A stretch of DNA of 64,000 bases. Origin: Bacteroides luti. Its GTDB lineage: Bacteria > Bacteroidota > Bacteroidia > Bacteroidales > Bacteroidaceae. Of the stretch, positions 45,241 through 54,696 are shown in pieces. Position numbers and translations under genes: made by a program. The first letter of the stretch is position 1. The number at the start of each line of letters is the position of its first letter. Location of the stretch: positions 124,001 to 188,000 of the forward strand of contig NZ_FQTV01000008.1 of assembly GCF_900128905.1 (NCBI RefSeq). Direction: 5' to 3'. A model generated the notes under the pieces. The model had not been told where the DNA came from and did no database searches. It saw nothing but the letters and a program-made list of their open reading frames with translations.

Positions 45241-45555
45241 ATCCAGAATATACAATTACTGGTATTCATTCCCGTAGTAATTCAGAAATAAAGGACAATC
45301 CAGATGCTATTTTAACAAATAAATAGTATCTGGATTGTTCTTTATCTTTTTATGCCCCACTCCTCTAAGTCAAACGCGTCTTCTTTCAACACTTTGTAGC
45401 ATAAAGAATAATTATTATCGGTTTATATTGAATTTATGTGCTAATCAAACAATTTTTCCATGCATTTGAACAAAATAACATCCTTATTTTCAATGCAAAA
45501 CATAATCTTTGTACACATAATAAATAGAAACCGAATCTAGACTTTATATACTACT
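45241..45555. other. Intergenic region with terminator, then leader of PL11
   Basis: A 315-base gap. The first part holds the hairpin terminator described separately. The second part is AT-rich; AATCTTTG at 45504-45511 is a 7-of-8 match to the -7 box and is about 45 bases from the next ATG. No gene is seen. Confidence 0.4.
45293..45340 (+). terminator. Terminator of exporter/two-component operon
   Basis: Arms of 20 bases (45293-45312 and 45321-45340) pair with only two wobble or mismatched positions and an eight-base loop. TTTATCTTTT follows. Confidence 0.75.
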
Positions 45556-47931
45556 ATGAAAAAGAACATCCTTACACTTTTATTATTATTCACTTTATTT
45601 GGAATCCCCTTCCAATCTATAGCTCAGACTAATTACAATCTCAGCCAGATGAAAAAGGAAAAAATAGGTCGCGGAGTGGTGGCAGTGCGTAAAAACAGTG
45701 AAAACGTATTTGTTTGTTGGCGTTATCTTTCCTCCGATCCCATTAGTTCTACCTTCAATATATACCGGAACGGAACAAAAATCAATAAGGCACCAATAGC
45801 AAATAAGACTTGTTATGTAGATACAATAGCCTCAACCAGCAGTTGTACTTATACCGTAACACCTTTAATTGATGGTGTTGAAACGGCAAATTCAAGTGCT
45901 ACTTATACTTTACCCGAGAATGCACCCACCGGATATATAAATATACCTGTGGATTTGCCGGTAGGCGGAACTACTCCGGATAATGTGAGTTACAACTATT
46001 CTCCGAATGATGCAAGCGTTGGCGATGTAGACGGAGATGGAGAATATGAAATTATCCTTAAATGGGATCCATCTAATTCAAAAGATAATTCTCAGGCCGG
46101 GTACACAGGAAATGTATTTGTTGACTGTTACAAGCTGAACGGAACCAAACTCTGGCGAATTGATTTGGGTAAGAATATCCGTGCCGGCGCTCACTATACC
46201 CAATTTATGGTATATGATCTTGATTCGGACGGGAAAGCTGAGGTTGTAATGAAAACAGCCGATAGCACTATTGATGGTACAGGAGCTGTTATTGGTGATG
46301 CTAATGCAGATTATCGCACATTAACTCCGGCAAATGGATATACCAGAATAGGAATGATACTTGCCGGACCGGAATATCTGACTGTTTTTAACGGGCAAAC
46401 CGGTGCAGCAATGAAGACGATAGACTACAAGCCTGCAAGAGGCGCAACCAATGCTACTGAAATGAAATCTATGTGGGGCGATGATTACGGTAACCGGGTA
46501 GACCGTTTCCTGGCATGCATTGCTTATCTTGACGGCATTCATCCCAGTGTAGTTATGTGTCGCGGATATTACACTCGCTCTGTTCTTGTAGCTTACGACT
46601 GGCAAAACGGTGAACTAACTGAGAAATGGAATTTCGATTCAAAGGATTACGGCAACAGCGGGTATGCGGGACAAGGTTATCATAGCTTACGGGTAGGCGA
46701 TGTTGACGGAGACGGAAAAGATGAAATAGTATATGGTTCGTGCACCATTGACGACAATGGCAAAGGACTTTATACAACCGGACTGGGACATGGTGATGCT
46801 TTGCACATGACTGTATTCGACCCTGCCGATGGAGGATTACAGTTATGGTCATGCCACGAAAATAAAGTTGACGGTTCAACGTTCAGAGACACAAAAACCG
46901 GAAATATAATTTTTCAGGTAAAGAGTACCGATGATGTGGGACGTTGTATGGCTGCAGATATTGATCCCAATCATAAAGGAGTTGAAATGTGGTCGTCAAG
47001 ATCCGGTGGTATAAGAAATATCAAGGGAGAAGTGGTTAACAGCTCCACTGGTAGTGTATCATCAAACATGGCTGCCTGGTGGGATGGCGATTTATTACGT
47101 GAGCTGGAAGATGGTGTTGGGGTTACCAAATATAACTATTCCACCGGTGGAAAAACTACTTTGCTAAATGCCAGTGAATGTTCATCGAACAACAGCACAA
47201 AAGCCACCCCTTGTCTGGCAGCCGACATATTAGGTGACTGGAGAGAAGAAGTTTTGTTAAGAACACTGGACAATAAAGCCTTAAGGTTATATGTATCTAC
47301 CGAAGAAACCAATTACCGCTTTCATACCTTTCTTGAAGATCCGGTATATCGCATTAGTGTTGCCACACAAAACGTAGCGTATAATCAGCCAACTCAGCCC
47401 GGATTTTATTTCGGAGCAGATTTAGGTAAATGCTTCACCGAAAAAACAATCGTTGGTAAGGAGAACGCTGTTACTCTGGATGCCGGAATGAATTATGACA
47501 GTTATCAATGGATGGCCAACGGCAAAGTTATAGGTAGCAGCAGAACCATTAATCTTACGGCCAATGAGCTTCCACTTAACACCCAAACAACCGTCACTCT
47601 GGATGTAACTTTCAGAGGCTTTAAATTTGAGGATTCTGCCGATGTAACCTTAACCTCAAGTTCCACTGCCATTGAAACAAACCAACTAAACAATCAGGTT
47701 AAGGCTTTCTACTGTTCACCGGATAAATCTATTCAGATTGAATTTCCCGATAGTTATTCAGATATAGAAGTATCGTTAATCAGCATTGAAGGGAAAGTTA
47801 TTTGTAAACAGCGTGAGACAAGCGGAAGCAAAGCAATAAAAATTCCAGCCTCATCAATTGCTAAAGGTGTTTATATGGTACATATTAATTTCGGAGCTCA
47901 AAATGTGATTAAGAAAATAGTATTGATGTAA
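45556..47931 (+). CDS. Rhamnogalacturonan lyase, PL11, with C-terminal sorting-like domain
   Basis: A 791-residue secreted enzyme. The signal peptide ends around SIAQT. An N-terminal beta domain (LSQMKKEKIGRGVVAVRKN) is followed by the PL11 beta-propeller with its calcium-binding repeats: GDVDGDGEYEIILKWDPSNSKDN, YDLDSDGKAEVVMKT, VGDVDGDGKDEIVYGS and MAADIDPNHKGVEMW, plus GYHSLRVGDVDGDGK. It cleaves the rhamnogalacturonan-I backbone by beta-elimination. After residue 700 comes a short beta domain, ending ...ISIEGKVICKQ... and SIAKGVYMVHINFG, which resembles a type IX secretion sorting tail. No SusCD pair is nearby. Confidence 0.93.
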   Translation: MKKNILTLLLLFTLFGIPFQSIAQTNYNLSQMKKEKIGRGVVAVRKNSENVFVCWRYLSSDPISSTFNIYRNGTKINKAPIANKTCYVDTIASTSSCTYTVTPLIDGVETANSSATYTLPENAPTGYINIPVDLPVGGTTPDNVSYNYSPNDASVGDVDGDGEYEIILKWDPSNSKDNSQAGYTGNVFVDCYKLNGTKLWRIDLGKNIRAGAHYTQFMVYDLDSDGKAEVVMKTADSTIDGTGAVIGDANADYRTLTPANGYTRIGMILAGPEYLTVFNGQTGAAMKTIDYKPARGATNATEMKSMWGDDYGNRVDRFLACIAYLDGIHPSVVMCRGYYTRSVLVAYDWQNGELTEKWNFDSKDYGNSGYAGQGYHSLRVGDVDGDGKDEIVYGSCTIDDNGKGLYTTGLGHGDALHMTVFDPADGGLQLWSCHENKVDGSTFRDTKTGNIIFQVKSTDDVGRCMAADIDPNHKGVEMWSSRSGGIRNIKGEVVNSSTGSVSSNMAAWWDGDLLRELEDGVGVTKYNYSTGGKTTLLNASECSSNNSTKATPCLAADILGDWREEVLLRTLDNKALRLYVSTEETNYRFHTFLEDPVYRISVATQNVAYNQPTQPGFYFGADLGKCFTEKTIVGKENAVTLDAGMNYDSYQWMANGKVIGSSRTINLTANELPLNTQTTVTLDVTFRGFKFEDSADVTLTSSSTAIETNQLNNQVKAFYCSPDKSIQIEFPDSYSDIEVSLISIEGKVICKQRETSGSKAIKIPASSIAKGVYMVHINFGAQNVIKKIVLM

Positions 47932-48069
47932 AAAAGATGTCGGCAAATGCAATTTTTCCTGTTTTTTGATTAAATTTATTGCAAATTTTAAAAGCACAAA
48001 AGAGCTGAGAGAACTGAACTTTTCTTCCCAACTCTTGCTTGTTTATTAATCTCAAAAAAAAGACAGAAT

Positions 48070-49074
48070 ATGAAGAAATACAGAATTGCTTTTTTCGATA
48101 CCAAGTCTTATGACGAAGAATCTTTTAATAAGATTAATGAGAAGTACAATTTCGAAATTAAATACTTCAAAGGTCATCTCAACGGAAACAATGTAATCCT
48201 TACTAAGGATGCCGATGCTGTATGTATCTTTGTTAACGATATTGCCGATGCTGAAATTATTGATGCCCTGGCCGAGAATGGAGTGAAGTTAATCGCTTTA
48301 CGATGCGCGGGATTCAACAACGTAGATCTTTCGGCCGCACAAGGAAAAATAGCGGTAGTTCGTGTTCCGGCTTACTCACCTTATGCTGTGGCAGAGCATG
48401 CCGTGGCACTAATGATGGCACTGAACAGAAAAACTCACCGTGCATACTTGCGCACACGTGATGGCAACTTTGCATTGAATGGCCTGATGGGGTTTGATAT
48501 GCACGGAAAAACAGCTGGTATTATAGGAACCGGAAAAATTGCCAAGATTCTGATTCATATATTAAAGGGCTTTGGCATGAACATTCTTGCCTACGACCTT
48601 TACCCTGATTATAATTTTGCACGCGAAAACGATGTTGTTTACACCACAATGGATGAGCTTTATCACAATTCGGATATTATTTCTTTGCACTGTCCGCTTA
48701 CGGATCAGACTAAATACCTGATTAACGATTACTCTATCAGTAAGATGAAAGATGGTGTGATGATTATAAATACCGGACGCGGTCAGCTTATTCATACCAA
48801 TGCGTTGATCGAAGGGTTGAAAAACAAAAAGATTGGTGCAGCGGGGCTTGATGTATACGAGGAAGAAAGTGAGTACTTCTACGAAGATAAATCGGATAAG
48901 ATTATTGATGATGATGTATTGGCACGTTTACTCTCCTTTAATAATGTAATTGTTACTTCGCATCAGGCATTCTTTACTCAGGAAGCATTAGCAAATATTG
49001 CCAGTACAACACTTCAGAACATGCAGGATTTTATTGATGGAAAGCCATTGGAAAATGAAGTAAAATCCAAATAA
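48070..49074 (+). CDS. D-lactate dehydrogenase (2-hydroxyacid dehydrogenase)
   Basis: A 334-residue D-2-hydroxyacid dehydrogenase. It has CAGFNNVDLSAA, GKTAGIIGTGKIAK (NAD-binding), LHCPLTDQTKYLIN and NTGRGQLIHTNALIEGLK, where the Arg carries substrate. GAAGLDVYEEESEYFYED and TSHQAFFTQEALANIA supply the catalytic Glu/His pair. These blocks are typical of fermentative D-lactate dehydrogenases (LdhA) rather than SerA or GyaR. It reduces pyruvate to D-lactate in the cytoplasm. A terminator follows 72 bases after the stop. Confidence 0.92.
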   Translation: MKKYRIAFFDTKSYDEESFNKINEKYNFEIKYFKGHLNGNNVILTKDADAVCIFVNDIADAEIIDALAENGVKLIALRCAGFNNVDLSAAQGKIAVVRVPAYSPYAVAEHAVALMMALNRKTHRAYLRTRDGNFALNGLMGFDMHGKTAGIIGTGKIAKILIHILKGFGMNILAYDLYPDYNFARENDVVYTTMDELYHNSDIISLHCPLTDQTKYLINDYSISKMKDGVMIINTGRGQLIHTNALIEGLKNKKIGAAGLDVYEEESEYFYEDKSDKIIDDDVLARLLSFNNVIVTSHQAFFTQEALANIASTTLQNMQDFIDGKPLENEVKSK

Positions 49075-49145
49075 AGCTTATAATTCCCCGCTCTTTATTG
49101 GGAAGTAATAGTAGGAAAAGAAATGTATTGTTTTTAATGTTTTAG

Positions 49146-49187
49146 AATAACCTGCTGCATTTAAAAATGTAACAGGTTATTTTTTTA
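49146..49187 (+). terminator. Terminator of lactate dehydrogenase
   Basis: A 9-bp stem (AATAACCTG, 49146-49154, with CAGGTTATT, 49173-49181) is followed by TTTTTT. Confidence 0.8.
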
Positions 49188-49188
49188 T

Positions 49189-49244
49189 TTATTGGTGAAT
49201 AAATAAAATTCTACCGCCAATAAATTTAATTTATTCACCAATAA
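49189..49244. repeat. 16-bp inverted repeat with 24-base loop
   Basis: TTATTGGTGAATAAAT at 49189-49204 is exactly complementary to ATTTATTCACCAATAA at 49229-49244. It follows the T-run of the ldh terminator. Confidence 0.6.
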
Positions 49245-49440
49245 TTTAGCAGGCATTGCCCATCGCTTTTTCTTAATAGAATTGTAATATCTCTGCAAAA
49301 TAGATTTATATATAAGCTTATTCTCCATTCAATTTTAAACACTGATAATAAAGCAATTAGAATGTAACCGGAAAATTAAAACAGTATAAGCAAAAAAATA
49401 AAAGAAGTTAAGAGAAAAATCAATTCAATGAAAGTGCTGC

Positions 49441-49448
49441 TATATTTG
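49441..49448 (+). promoter_or_regulatory. -7 box upstream of metal cluster
   Basis: TATATTTG, exact match to TAnnTTTG, 20 bases from the ATG at 49468; no -33 TTTG. Confidence 0.45.
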
Positions 49449-49467
49449 TATCACATTGAATAGTGTA

Positions 49468-49827
49468 ATGAGACATATTAAACATACATTCATCTATTTT
49501 CTGGTACTTGCTTTTGTCTATATCGGCGCAGGCGTACCGTTGATAAACTGCTGTTGCCAACAGCAGAAAGAGATGAAAATGTCTTGTTGCAATGATAATG
49601 ATAATAATCATAGCTGCTGCAAAACCACGATTCTAAAAGTTGGAAACTTTGAAAAGGCAACTTCTCTCACTGTTAATCCTTTACTGAATCTTGTTGCAGA
49701 AGTTCTTTCTCCCTACTCCTATCAACAACCTCTGCCGGAGATTGCACTGAATAACGACTATGGCCGTCCGCCTGGTCCTGATTCTTCGCGGCATTATCTC
49801 AGTCTGTATTGTGTCTTAGTGATTTAG
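49468..49827 (+). CDS. Small Cys-rich envelope protein (HYC_CC_PP-like)
   Basis: About 119 residues from the ATG at 49468; a TTG four codons upstream would give a longer form but lies on top of the predicted transcription start. A hydrophobic N-terminal segment (FIYFLVLAFVYIGAGVP) leads to CCC, CC and CC clusters, an Asp/Asn-rich stretch, then PPGPDSSRH. Its spacing of cysteines and the PPGP tail recall the small HYC_CC_PP family that sits next to TonB receptors in Bacteroidota. The cysteines suggest metal binding. It precedes a TonB receptor and two HMA proteins. Confidence 0.65.
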   Translation: MRHIKHTFIYFLVLAFVYIGAGVPLINCCCQQQKEMKMSCCNDNDNNHSCCKTTILKVGNFEKATSLTVNPLLNLVAEVLSPYSYQQPLPEIALNNDYGRPPGPDSSRHYLSLYCVLVI

Positions 49828-49907
49828 TATAACGTTTCGTGCTGTCATGGTTTACTGTGGCAGTTGAGAACTTATACAATTAATAATCATTAAGTGCACA
49901 AATAATA

Positions 49908-52121
49908 ATGAAAAAATATATTGCATTGCTTCTGGTCTTTATGGCCACGGGCAGTTATGCGCAGCAATTGGTAACCGGCACTGTCTTCGATACTGACGGA
50001 GAACGTGTTATCGGAGCAAGTGTTACGTGGAAAAACTCTACCGTTGGAACAACTACTGATGTTGACGGTAAATTTGAAATTAAACCCCATAAGGGAAGTA
50101 AAGAACTAACCGTGAGTTTTATTGGTTATGAGCCGGTAACACTTGCCATAAATTCGCAAACAAAACTGCCTTTAGATATAAAACTGAAACCGGGCATTGA
50201 GCTGAAAGAGGTGCAGGTTACGGGCAGAAAAATGGGACTGATACAAAACAGAGCCGGTGTTTTAAATTCACAAACTATTAGCTCTACGGAGCTACTTCGG
50301 GCGGCATGCTGTAACCTCGGGGAAAGTTTTGAAACAAACCCTTCGGTTGATGTATCTTACAGCGATGCAGCAACAGGTGCAAGACAGATTAAACTTCTTG
50401 GATTATCGGGTACTTATGTACAGATGCTAACGGAAAATATTCCTAATTTCCGTGGGGCTGCATCTCCTTACGGACTGGGATACATTCCTGGCCCATGGAT
50501 GCAGAGTATTCAGGTTTCTAAAGGTACCTCTTCCGTAAAGAACGGCTACGAAGCCATTACCGGACAAATTAATGTGGAATATAAAAAGCCACAGACTGCT
50601 GATATTGTTTCTGCAAATCTCTACGGAAATTCAATGGGACGCTTTGAAGCTAATGCCGATGCCTCAGTGTTGCTGAACAAGAACCTCAGCACAATGGTCT
50701 TTGCTCATTATGAAAACGAAACCGATGAGCAGGACGACAATCACGACGGGTTTAGCGATTCTCCTTCCATGAAGCAATATAATCTGCAAAATCGCTGGGA
50801 ATATCACAAGGGTAACTATATGTTTCACGCAGGTATTAAGGGGCTTAGCGAGAAAAGGGCTAGCGGACAGATGCACGATATGGACAATCCGTACCGCATT
50901 GGAATCAACACAGACAGAGTGGAACTATTTGCCAAGAATGCTTTTATTCTCAATCCCGAGAAAAATAGCAGTATTGCATTGATTCTCTCGGGAAGCGTGC
51001 ACAATCAGGATTCTTATTTTGGCAGGAAACTGTATGATGTGAATCAGAATAACGGATACGCTTCTTTGTTATTTGAGACTGATTTTACTTCAAAGCACAA
51101 TCTATCAACCGGATTGAGCCTTAATTATGATTCTTACGATCAGAGTTACCGACTTACACATAATATAAATCAAAGTAAAACAGATGATTTTATTAAAGAA
51201 GCGGTATCGGGGGCTTATGCGCAATATACCTATAAGCCATCGGATAAGTGGACTTTCATGGCTGGTTTAAGAGGTGATTACAGCAGTCAATATGGATTCT
51301 TTTTAACTCCGCGTGCTCATATAAAGTATAATATGAATGAGTATGTAAACCTCCGTGCATCTGCTGGAAAAGGATACCGCGCTCCTCATGTGTTGGCCGA
51401 GAATAATTTCTTGCTGGCCAGTAGTCGTAGTGTGAACATTGCAGATAATCTGGATCAGGAAGAGGCATGGAACTATGGAGCAAGCGCTTCTTTCTATCTG
51501 CCAATAGCCGGAAAGACACTAAACATTAACACAGAATATTATTATACTGAATTTACTAAGCAGGTAGTAACGGATATGGATAGTGACCCTCATGCGGTTA
51601 GCTTCTATAACCTTAACGGAGAATCGTATGCGAAAAACTTCCAGATAGAAGCCTCCTACCCTTTCTTTAAAGGTTTCACGCTTACTGCTGCTTATAGAAT
51701 GACTGATGCGAAAACCACTTATAATGGTATTCTTAGAGAAAAGCCGCTGACAGGAAAATATAAAGGTTTGATTACAGCCTCTTATCAAACACCATTAAAA
51801 ATCTGGCAGTTTGATACCACCCTTCAGCTGAATGGCGGTGGACGGATGCCTACACCTTATACTAACGAGGATGGTTCACTTTCATGGGGCAACCGTTATA
51901 AGGGTTTCCCACAGCTAAGCGCTCAAATAACTCGTTTCTTCCGTTTTGGTTCCATTTATCTGGGAGCAGAGAATCTGACAGGCTTTACACAAAAGAGCCC
52001 AATTATTGATGCTTCAAATCCTTACGGAAACAATTTCGATTCAACAATGATATGGGGTCCCGTGCAACATGGAGCCAAATACTATTTAGGAGTTCGATTT
52101 AATTTACCAAAAGATATTTAA
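49908..52121 (+). CDS. TonB-dependent outer-membrane receptor
   Basis: A 737-residue receptor. The signal peptide ends SYAQQ. A carboxypeptidase-D-like regulatory domain follows (QLVTGTVFDTDGERVIGASVTWKNSTVGTTTDVDGKF), then a plug (QNRAGVLNSQTISSTELLRAACCNLGESFETNPSVD...GARQIKLLGLSGTYVQML). The barrel ends in FNLPKDI rather than an aromatic residue. The plug has an AACCN cysteine pair. It is flanked by cysteine-rich and HMA proteins, so a metal (copper or similar) or metal-chelate ligand is likely; it lacks the SusD partner of glycan receptors. Spacing and strand suggest a metal-uptake operon. Confidence 0.9.
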   Translation: MKKYIALLLVFMATGSYAQQLVTGTVFDTDGERVIGASVTWKNSTVGTTTDVDGKFEIKPHKGSKELTVSFIGYEPVTLAINSQTKLPLDIKLKPGIELKEVQVTGRKMGLIQNRAGVLNSQTISSTELLRAACCNLGESFETNPSVDVSYSDAATGARQIKLLGLSGTYVQMLTENIPNFRGAASPYGLGYIPGPWMQSIQVSKGTSSVKNGYEAITGQINVEYKKPQTADIVSANLYGNSMGRFEANADASVLLNKNLSTMVFAHYENETDEQDDNHDGFSDSPSMKQYNLQNRWEYHKGNYMFHAGIKGLSEKRASGQMHDMDNPYRIGINTDRVELFAKNAFILNPEKNSSIALILSGSVHNQDSYFGRKLYDVNQNNGYASLLFETDFTSKHNLSTGLSLNYDSYDQSYRLTHNINQSKTDDFIKEAVSGAYAQYTYKPSDKWTFMAGLRGDYSSQYGFFLTPRAHIKYNMNEYVNLRASAGKGYRAPHVLAENNFLLASSRSVNIADNLDQEEAWNYGASASFYLPIAGKTLNINTEYYYTEFTKQVVTDMDSDPHAVSFYNLNGESYAKNFQIEASYPFFKGFTLTAAYRMTDAKTTYNGILREKPLTGKYKGLITASYQTPLKIWQFDTTLQLNGGGRMPTPYTNEDGSLSWGNRYKGFPQLSAQITRFFRFGSIYLGAENLTGFTQKSPIIDASNPYGNNFDSTMIWGPVQHGAKYYLGVRFNLPKDI

Positions 52122-52138
52122 CTAAAAAACCATTGATT

Positions 52139-52450
52139 ATGAAAACAAAATTAATTCTTTCAGTTTTTGCAATCTTTTTTGCGATAAATACTGTTTCAGC
52201 AAAAGAGATCAAAAGTTTAACTCTCAAAGTAGAGGATATGATGTGTGAGATTCACGAAGCAAAGATTACCAATATGCTTCGGTTTGAAAAAGGTGTTAAG
52301 GAGATAAAGACGGATGTACCCAGCCGCATTGTAATAATTAAATATGATGCCGAAAAGAACACTCCTGAAAAGCTCATTAAATCTTTTGAAAAAGTAAAAT
52401 GTACAGCAGTGCTGGTACCGGATACAACTGAAAAGAAAACCGATAAATAA
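52139..52450 (+). CDS. Exported HMA-like protein with CxxH in place of CxxC
   Basis: About 103 residues starting from the ATG at 52139 (a TTG lies two codons upstream). A signal peptide (LILSVFAIFFAINTVSA) precedes an HMA-like ferredoxin fold: KSLTLKVEDMMCEIHEAKITNML...VKEIKTDVPSRIVIIKYD...ALVP-type strand order. The metal loop reads MMCEIH instead of the usual MxCxxC, so one cysteine is replaced by His. It lies 17 bases after the TonB receptor stop and probably hands metal in the periplasm. Confidence 0.75.
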   Translation: MKTKLILSVFAIFFAINTVSAKEIKSLTLKVEDMMCEIHEAKITNMLRFEKGVKEIKTDVPSRIVIIKYDAEKNTPEKLIKSFEKVKCTAVLVPDTTEKKTDK

Positions 52451-52480
52451 GTACCGCCATTATTAAATAACAGAAACAAA

Positions 52481-52687
52481 ATGAAAACATTGAAATTTAA
52501 AACAAGTGCCATGTGCAGCGGATGTGTTGCCACCATTGGCAAAAGTCTGAACGAAATAGTGAAACCAGAACAATGGTCTTTTGATCTTTCTTCAAAAGAT
52601 AAAGTTCTGACAGTGGAGACAGATAAAGAAGCCGGCGAAATTATCCATCAGATAGAAAAGGCTGGATACAAAGCAGAACTATTATAA
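52481..52687 (+). CDS. Small HMA-domain protein (copper-chaperone-like)
   Basis: A 68-residue soluble protein, KTLKFKTSAMCSGCVATIGKSLNEI..WSFDLSSKDKVLTVETDKEAGEIIHQIEKAGYKAELL, the complete beta-alpha-beta-beta-alpha-beta HMA fold. The metal loop reads MCSGC, the CxxC ligand pair. It has no signal peptide, so it is cytoplasmic. It follows the exported HMA protein by 30 bases and completes a metal cluster with receptor, periplasmic and cytoplasmic binding proteins. Confidence 0.88.
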   Translation: MKTLKFKTSAMCSGCVATIGKSLNEIVKPEQWSFDLSSKDKVLTVETDKEAGEIIHQIEKAGYKAELL

Positions 52688-52807
52688 TCCTTATTCAGAA
52701 ATGTATTTATGGGCAAGTAATCTATACTTGCTTATAAATACATATATTTCCTCTATAAATAAAAGCCATATTTTTATTTAGCACGCTTATAAATCGAGAT
52801 TATTATG

Positions 52808-52815
52808 TAAGTTTG
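52808..52815 (+). promoter_or_regulatory. -7 box for flavin reductase/alcohol dehydrogenase pair
   Basis: TAAGTTTG, an exact TAnnTTTG match 91 bases before the ATG; the -33 is not visible. Confidence 0.4.
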
Positions 52816-52906
52816 TATCTAAAATAATTTAGGGAAAACGCCTCTTTAGATGATTATTATTTAAAGAATATACAGTTTTTATAAAATCAAATAAAGTGAT
52901 TGGCTA

Positions 52907-53527
52907 ATGAAAGTATTATTAGTAAACGGCAGTCCGCACAAGCATGGCTGCACTTACACAGCGCTGGAAGAAGTCGCTGCGGCTTTAGAGAGAAATGGTA
53001 TTAAGACCGAAATTATGCACATCGGCACAAAACCAATTTCGGGATGCTTAGCCTGCAATACCTGTAAAGAGACAGGAAGATGCTGTATTGACGATGTAGT
53101 TAATTACTTCCTGGAAAAAGCTGAGAATTTTGATGGATATGTATTTGGTTCTCCGGTACATTTTGCATCTGCCTCAGGAATGATAACATCGTTTATGGAC
53201 AGAGTATTTTATGGTAAAACGTCCAACTTTACCAATAAACCTGCTGCAGCTGTGGTCAGTTGTCGCCGAGGTGGAGCCACAGCTACATTCGACCAGTTAA
53301 ACAAATACTTTTCCATCAGCAATATGCCAATTGTTTCTTCGCAATATTGGAATATGGTGCATGGAAATACTCCCGAAGAGGTAAAACAAGATCTTGAAGG
53401 ACTGCAAACCATGCGCACTCTTGGCAAAAATATGGCCTGGCTACTTAAATGTATTGAAGCAGGGAAAAAAGCCGGAATTGCATTACCAGAAAAAGAACCG
53501 GCAATAAAAACTAATTTTATTAGATAA
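52907..53527 (+). CDS. NADPH-dependent FMN reductase-like flavoprotein
   Basis: A 206-residue flavodoxin-like protein. It has LLVNGSPHKHGCTYTALEEV, the FMN phosphate loop, then CLACNTCKETGRCCIDDVVNYF, a compact Cys cluster typical of iron-sulfur flavoprotein/NADPH:FMN reductases, and GSPVHFASASGMITSFMDRVFY near the flavin. The cluster (Cys-x2-Cys-x5-Cys) may hold a Fe-S centre or be redox-active. It reduces flavin, quinone or disulfide substrates; the target is unknown. It precedes an iron alcohol dehydrogenase by 23 bases. Confidence 0.85.
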   Translation: MKVLLVNGSPHKHGCTYTALEEVAAALERNGIKTEIMHIGTKPISGCLACNTCKETGRCCIDDVVNYFLEKAENFDGYVFGSPVHFASASGMITSFMDRVFYGKTSNFTNKPAAAVVSCRRGGATATFDQLNKYFSISNMPIVSSQYWNMVHGNTPEEVKQDLEGLQTMRTLGKNMAWLLKCIEAGKKAGIALPEKEPAIKTNFIR

Positions 53528-53550
53528 TAAACCATAAAAAATTAAATAGT

Positions 53551-54696
53551 ATGTACAATTTCACATTTCAGAATCCTACCAAATTAGTATTTGGCAAAGG
53601 AGAAATTGCTCAGCTTTCAACTCTTATTCCTACTGAAAAAAAGGTTATGATAACCTTTGGTGGAGGAAGCGTAAAGCACAACGGAGTTTACGAACAAGTT
53701 ATTGCTGCACTTAAAAATCATAATTACATTGAATTTTGGGGCATTGAACCTAACCCAGAAGTTGAAACAGTACGTAAGGCTGTAGCTTTGGGCAAAGAAA
53801 ATGAGATTGATTTCTTACTTGCAGTAGGCGGTGGTTCTGTACTCGATGGAACAAAACTTATTGCGTCTGCCCTTGCCAATCCGGGTATCGACCCTTGGGA
53901 TATTGTATTACAAAGAAGAATAGAAACTGCTATATCTTACGCTTCGGTAATGACGCTTCCGGCTACCGGATCTGAAATGAATTGTGGTTCTGTTATTTCG
54001 TGCAGAGAGAAAAAAGAGAAATATGCATTTTCAACTACTTTCCCTGAATTTTCTATTCTTGATCCGGAAGTAACTTATTCTTTGCCAGCCAATCAGATTG
54101 CTTGCGGACTTGCTGATATTTTTGTTCATGTGGCCGAGCAATACATGACAACAGCTGGTCAATCACGCATAATGGACAGATGGGCCGAAGGTGTATTGCA
54201 AACTGTTATTGAAATAGCTCCAAAGATTAAAGAGAATCAGAATGATTATGATGTTATGGCAGATTATATGCTTTCTGCTACACTGGCTTTAAACAGTATG
54301 ATAAGTATGGGGGTAACACAAGATTGGGCTACACACATGATTGGACATGAACTTACTGCACTTCACGGTCTTACTCACGGTGCATCGTTGGCTATTGTTT
54401 ATCCGGGCACTTTGATTACTTTGAAAGAGCAAAAACAAAGTAAGATTCTGCAATACGGTGAACGTGTTCTTGGCATTACATCAGGTACTGAAAGCGAGCG
54501 TATAAACGAAACTATAAGTAAAACAGAAGCTTTTTTCCGTTCATTGGGATTAGCTACACGACTTACAGAAGTTGGCATCGGTGACGAAACGATTAATCTG
54601 ATAGCCGAGCGCTTTAATAAAATAGGTGTTGCATACGGCGAAGGCCGAAACGTAACCGGAGACGTTGCCAAACAAATATTACTGAATTGCAAGTAA
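53551..54696 (+). CDS. Iron-containing alcohol dehydrogenase (YqhD/BDH-like)
   Basis: A 381-residue group III dehydrogenase. The opening NFTFQNPTKLVFGKGEIAQL and the nucleotide loop LAVGGGSVLDGTKLIA are standard. The metal site is made of ADIFVHVAEQYM and MIGHELTALHGLTHGASLAIV, with His and Asp ligands for Fe or Zn. The overall sequence resembles NADPH-dependent butanol dehydrogenase and YqhD-type aldehyde reductases. It converts aldehydes to alcohols in fermentation or detoxification. It is likely co-transcribed with the flavin reductase. Confidence 0.93.
   Translation: MYNFTFQNPTKLVFGKGEIAQLSTLIPTEKKVMITFGGGSVKHNGVYEQVIAALKNHNYIEFWGIEPNPEVETVRKAVALGKENEIDFLLAVGGGSVLDGTKLIASALANPGIDPWDIVLQRRIETAISYASVMTLPATGSEMNCGSVISCREKKEKYAFSTTFPEFSILDPEVTYSLPANQIACGLADIFVHVAEQYMTTAGQSRIMDRWAEGVLQTVIEIAPKIKENQNDYDVMADYMLSATLALNSMISMGVTQDWATHMIGHELTALHGLTHGASLAIVYPGTLITLKEQKQSKILQYGERVLGITSGTESERINETISKTEAFFRSLGLATRLTEVGIGDETINLIAERFNKIGVAYGEGRNVTGDVAKQILLNCK

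Larger units (their letters stand above)
49075..49467. other. Intergenic region: terminator and a large inverted repeat
   Basis: About 390 bases. It holds the ldh terminator (49146-49187), then an inverted repeat of 16 bp (49189-49204 and 49229-49244), then AT-rich sequence without features until a -7 box TATATTTG at 49441-49448 next to the Cys-rich gene. Confidence 0.5.
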
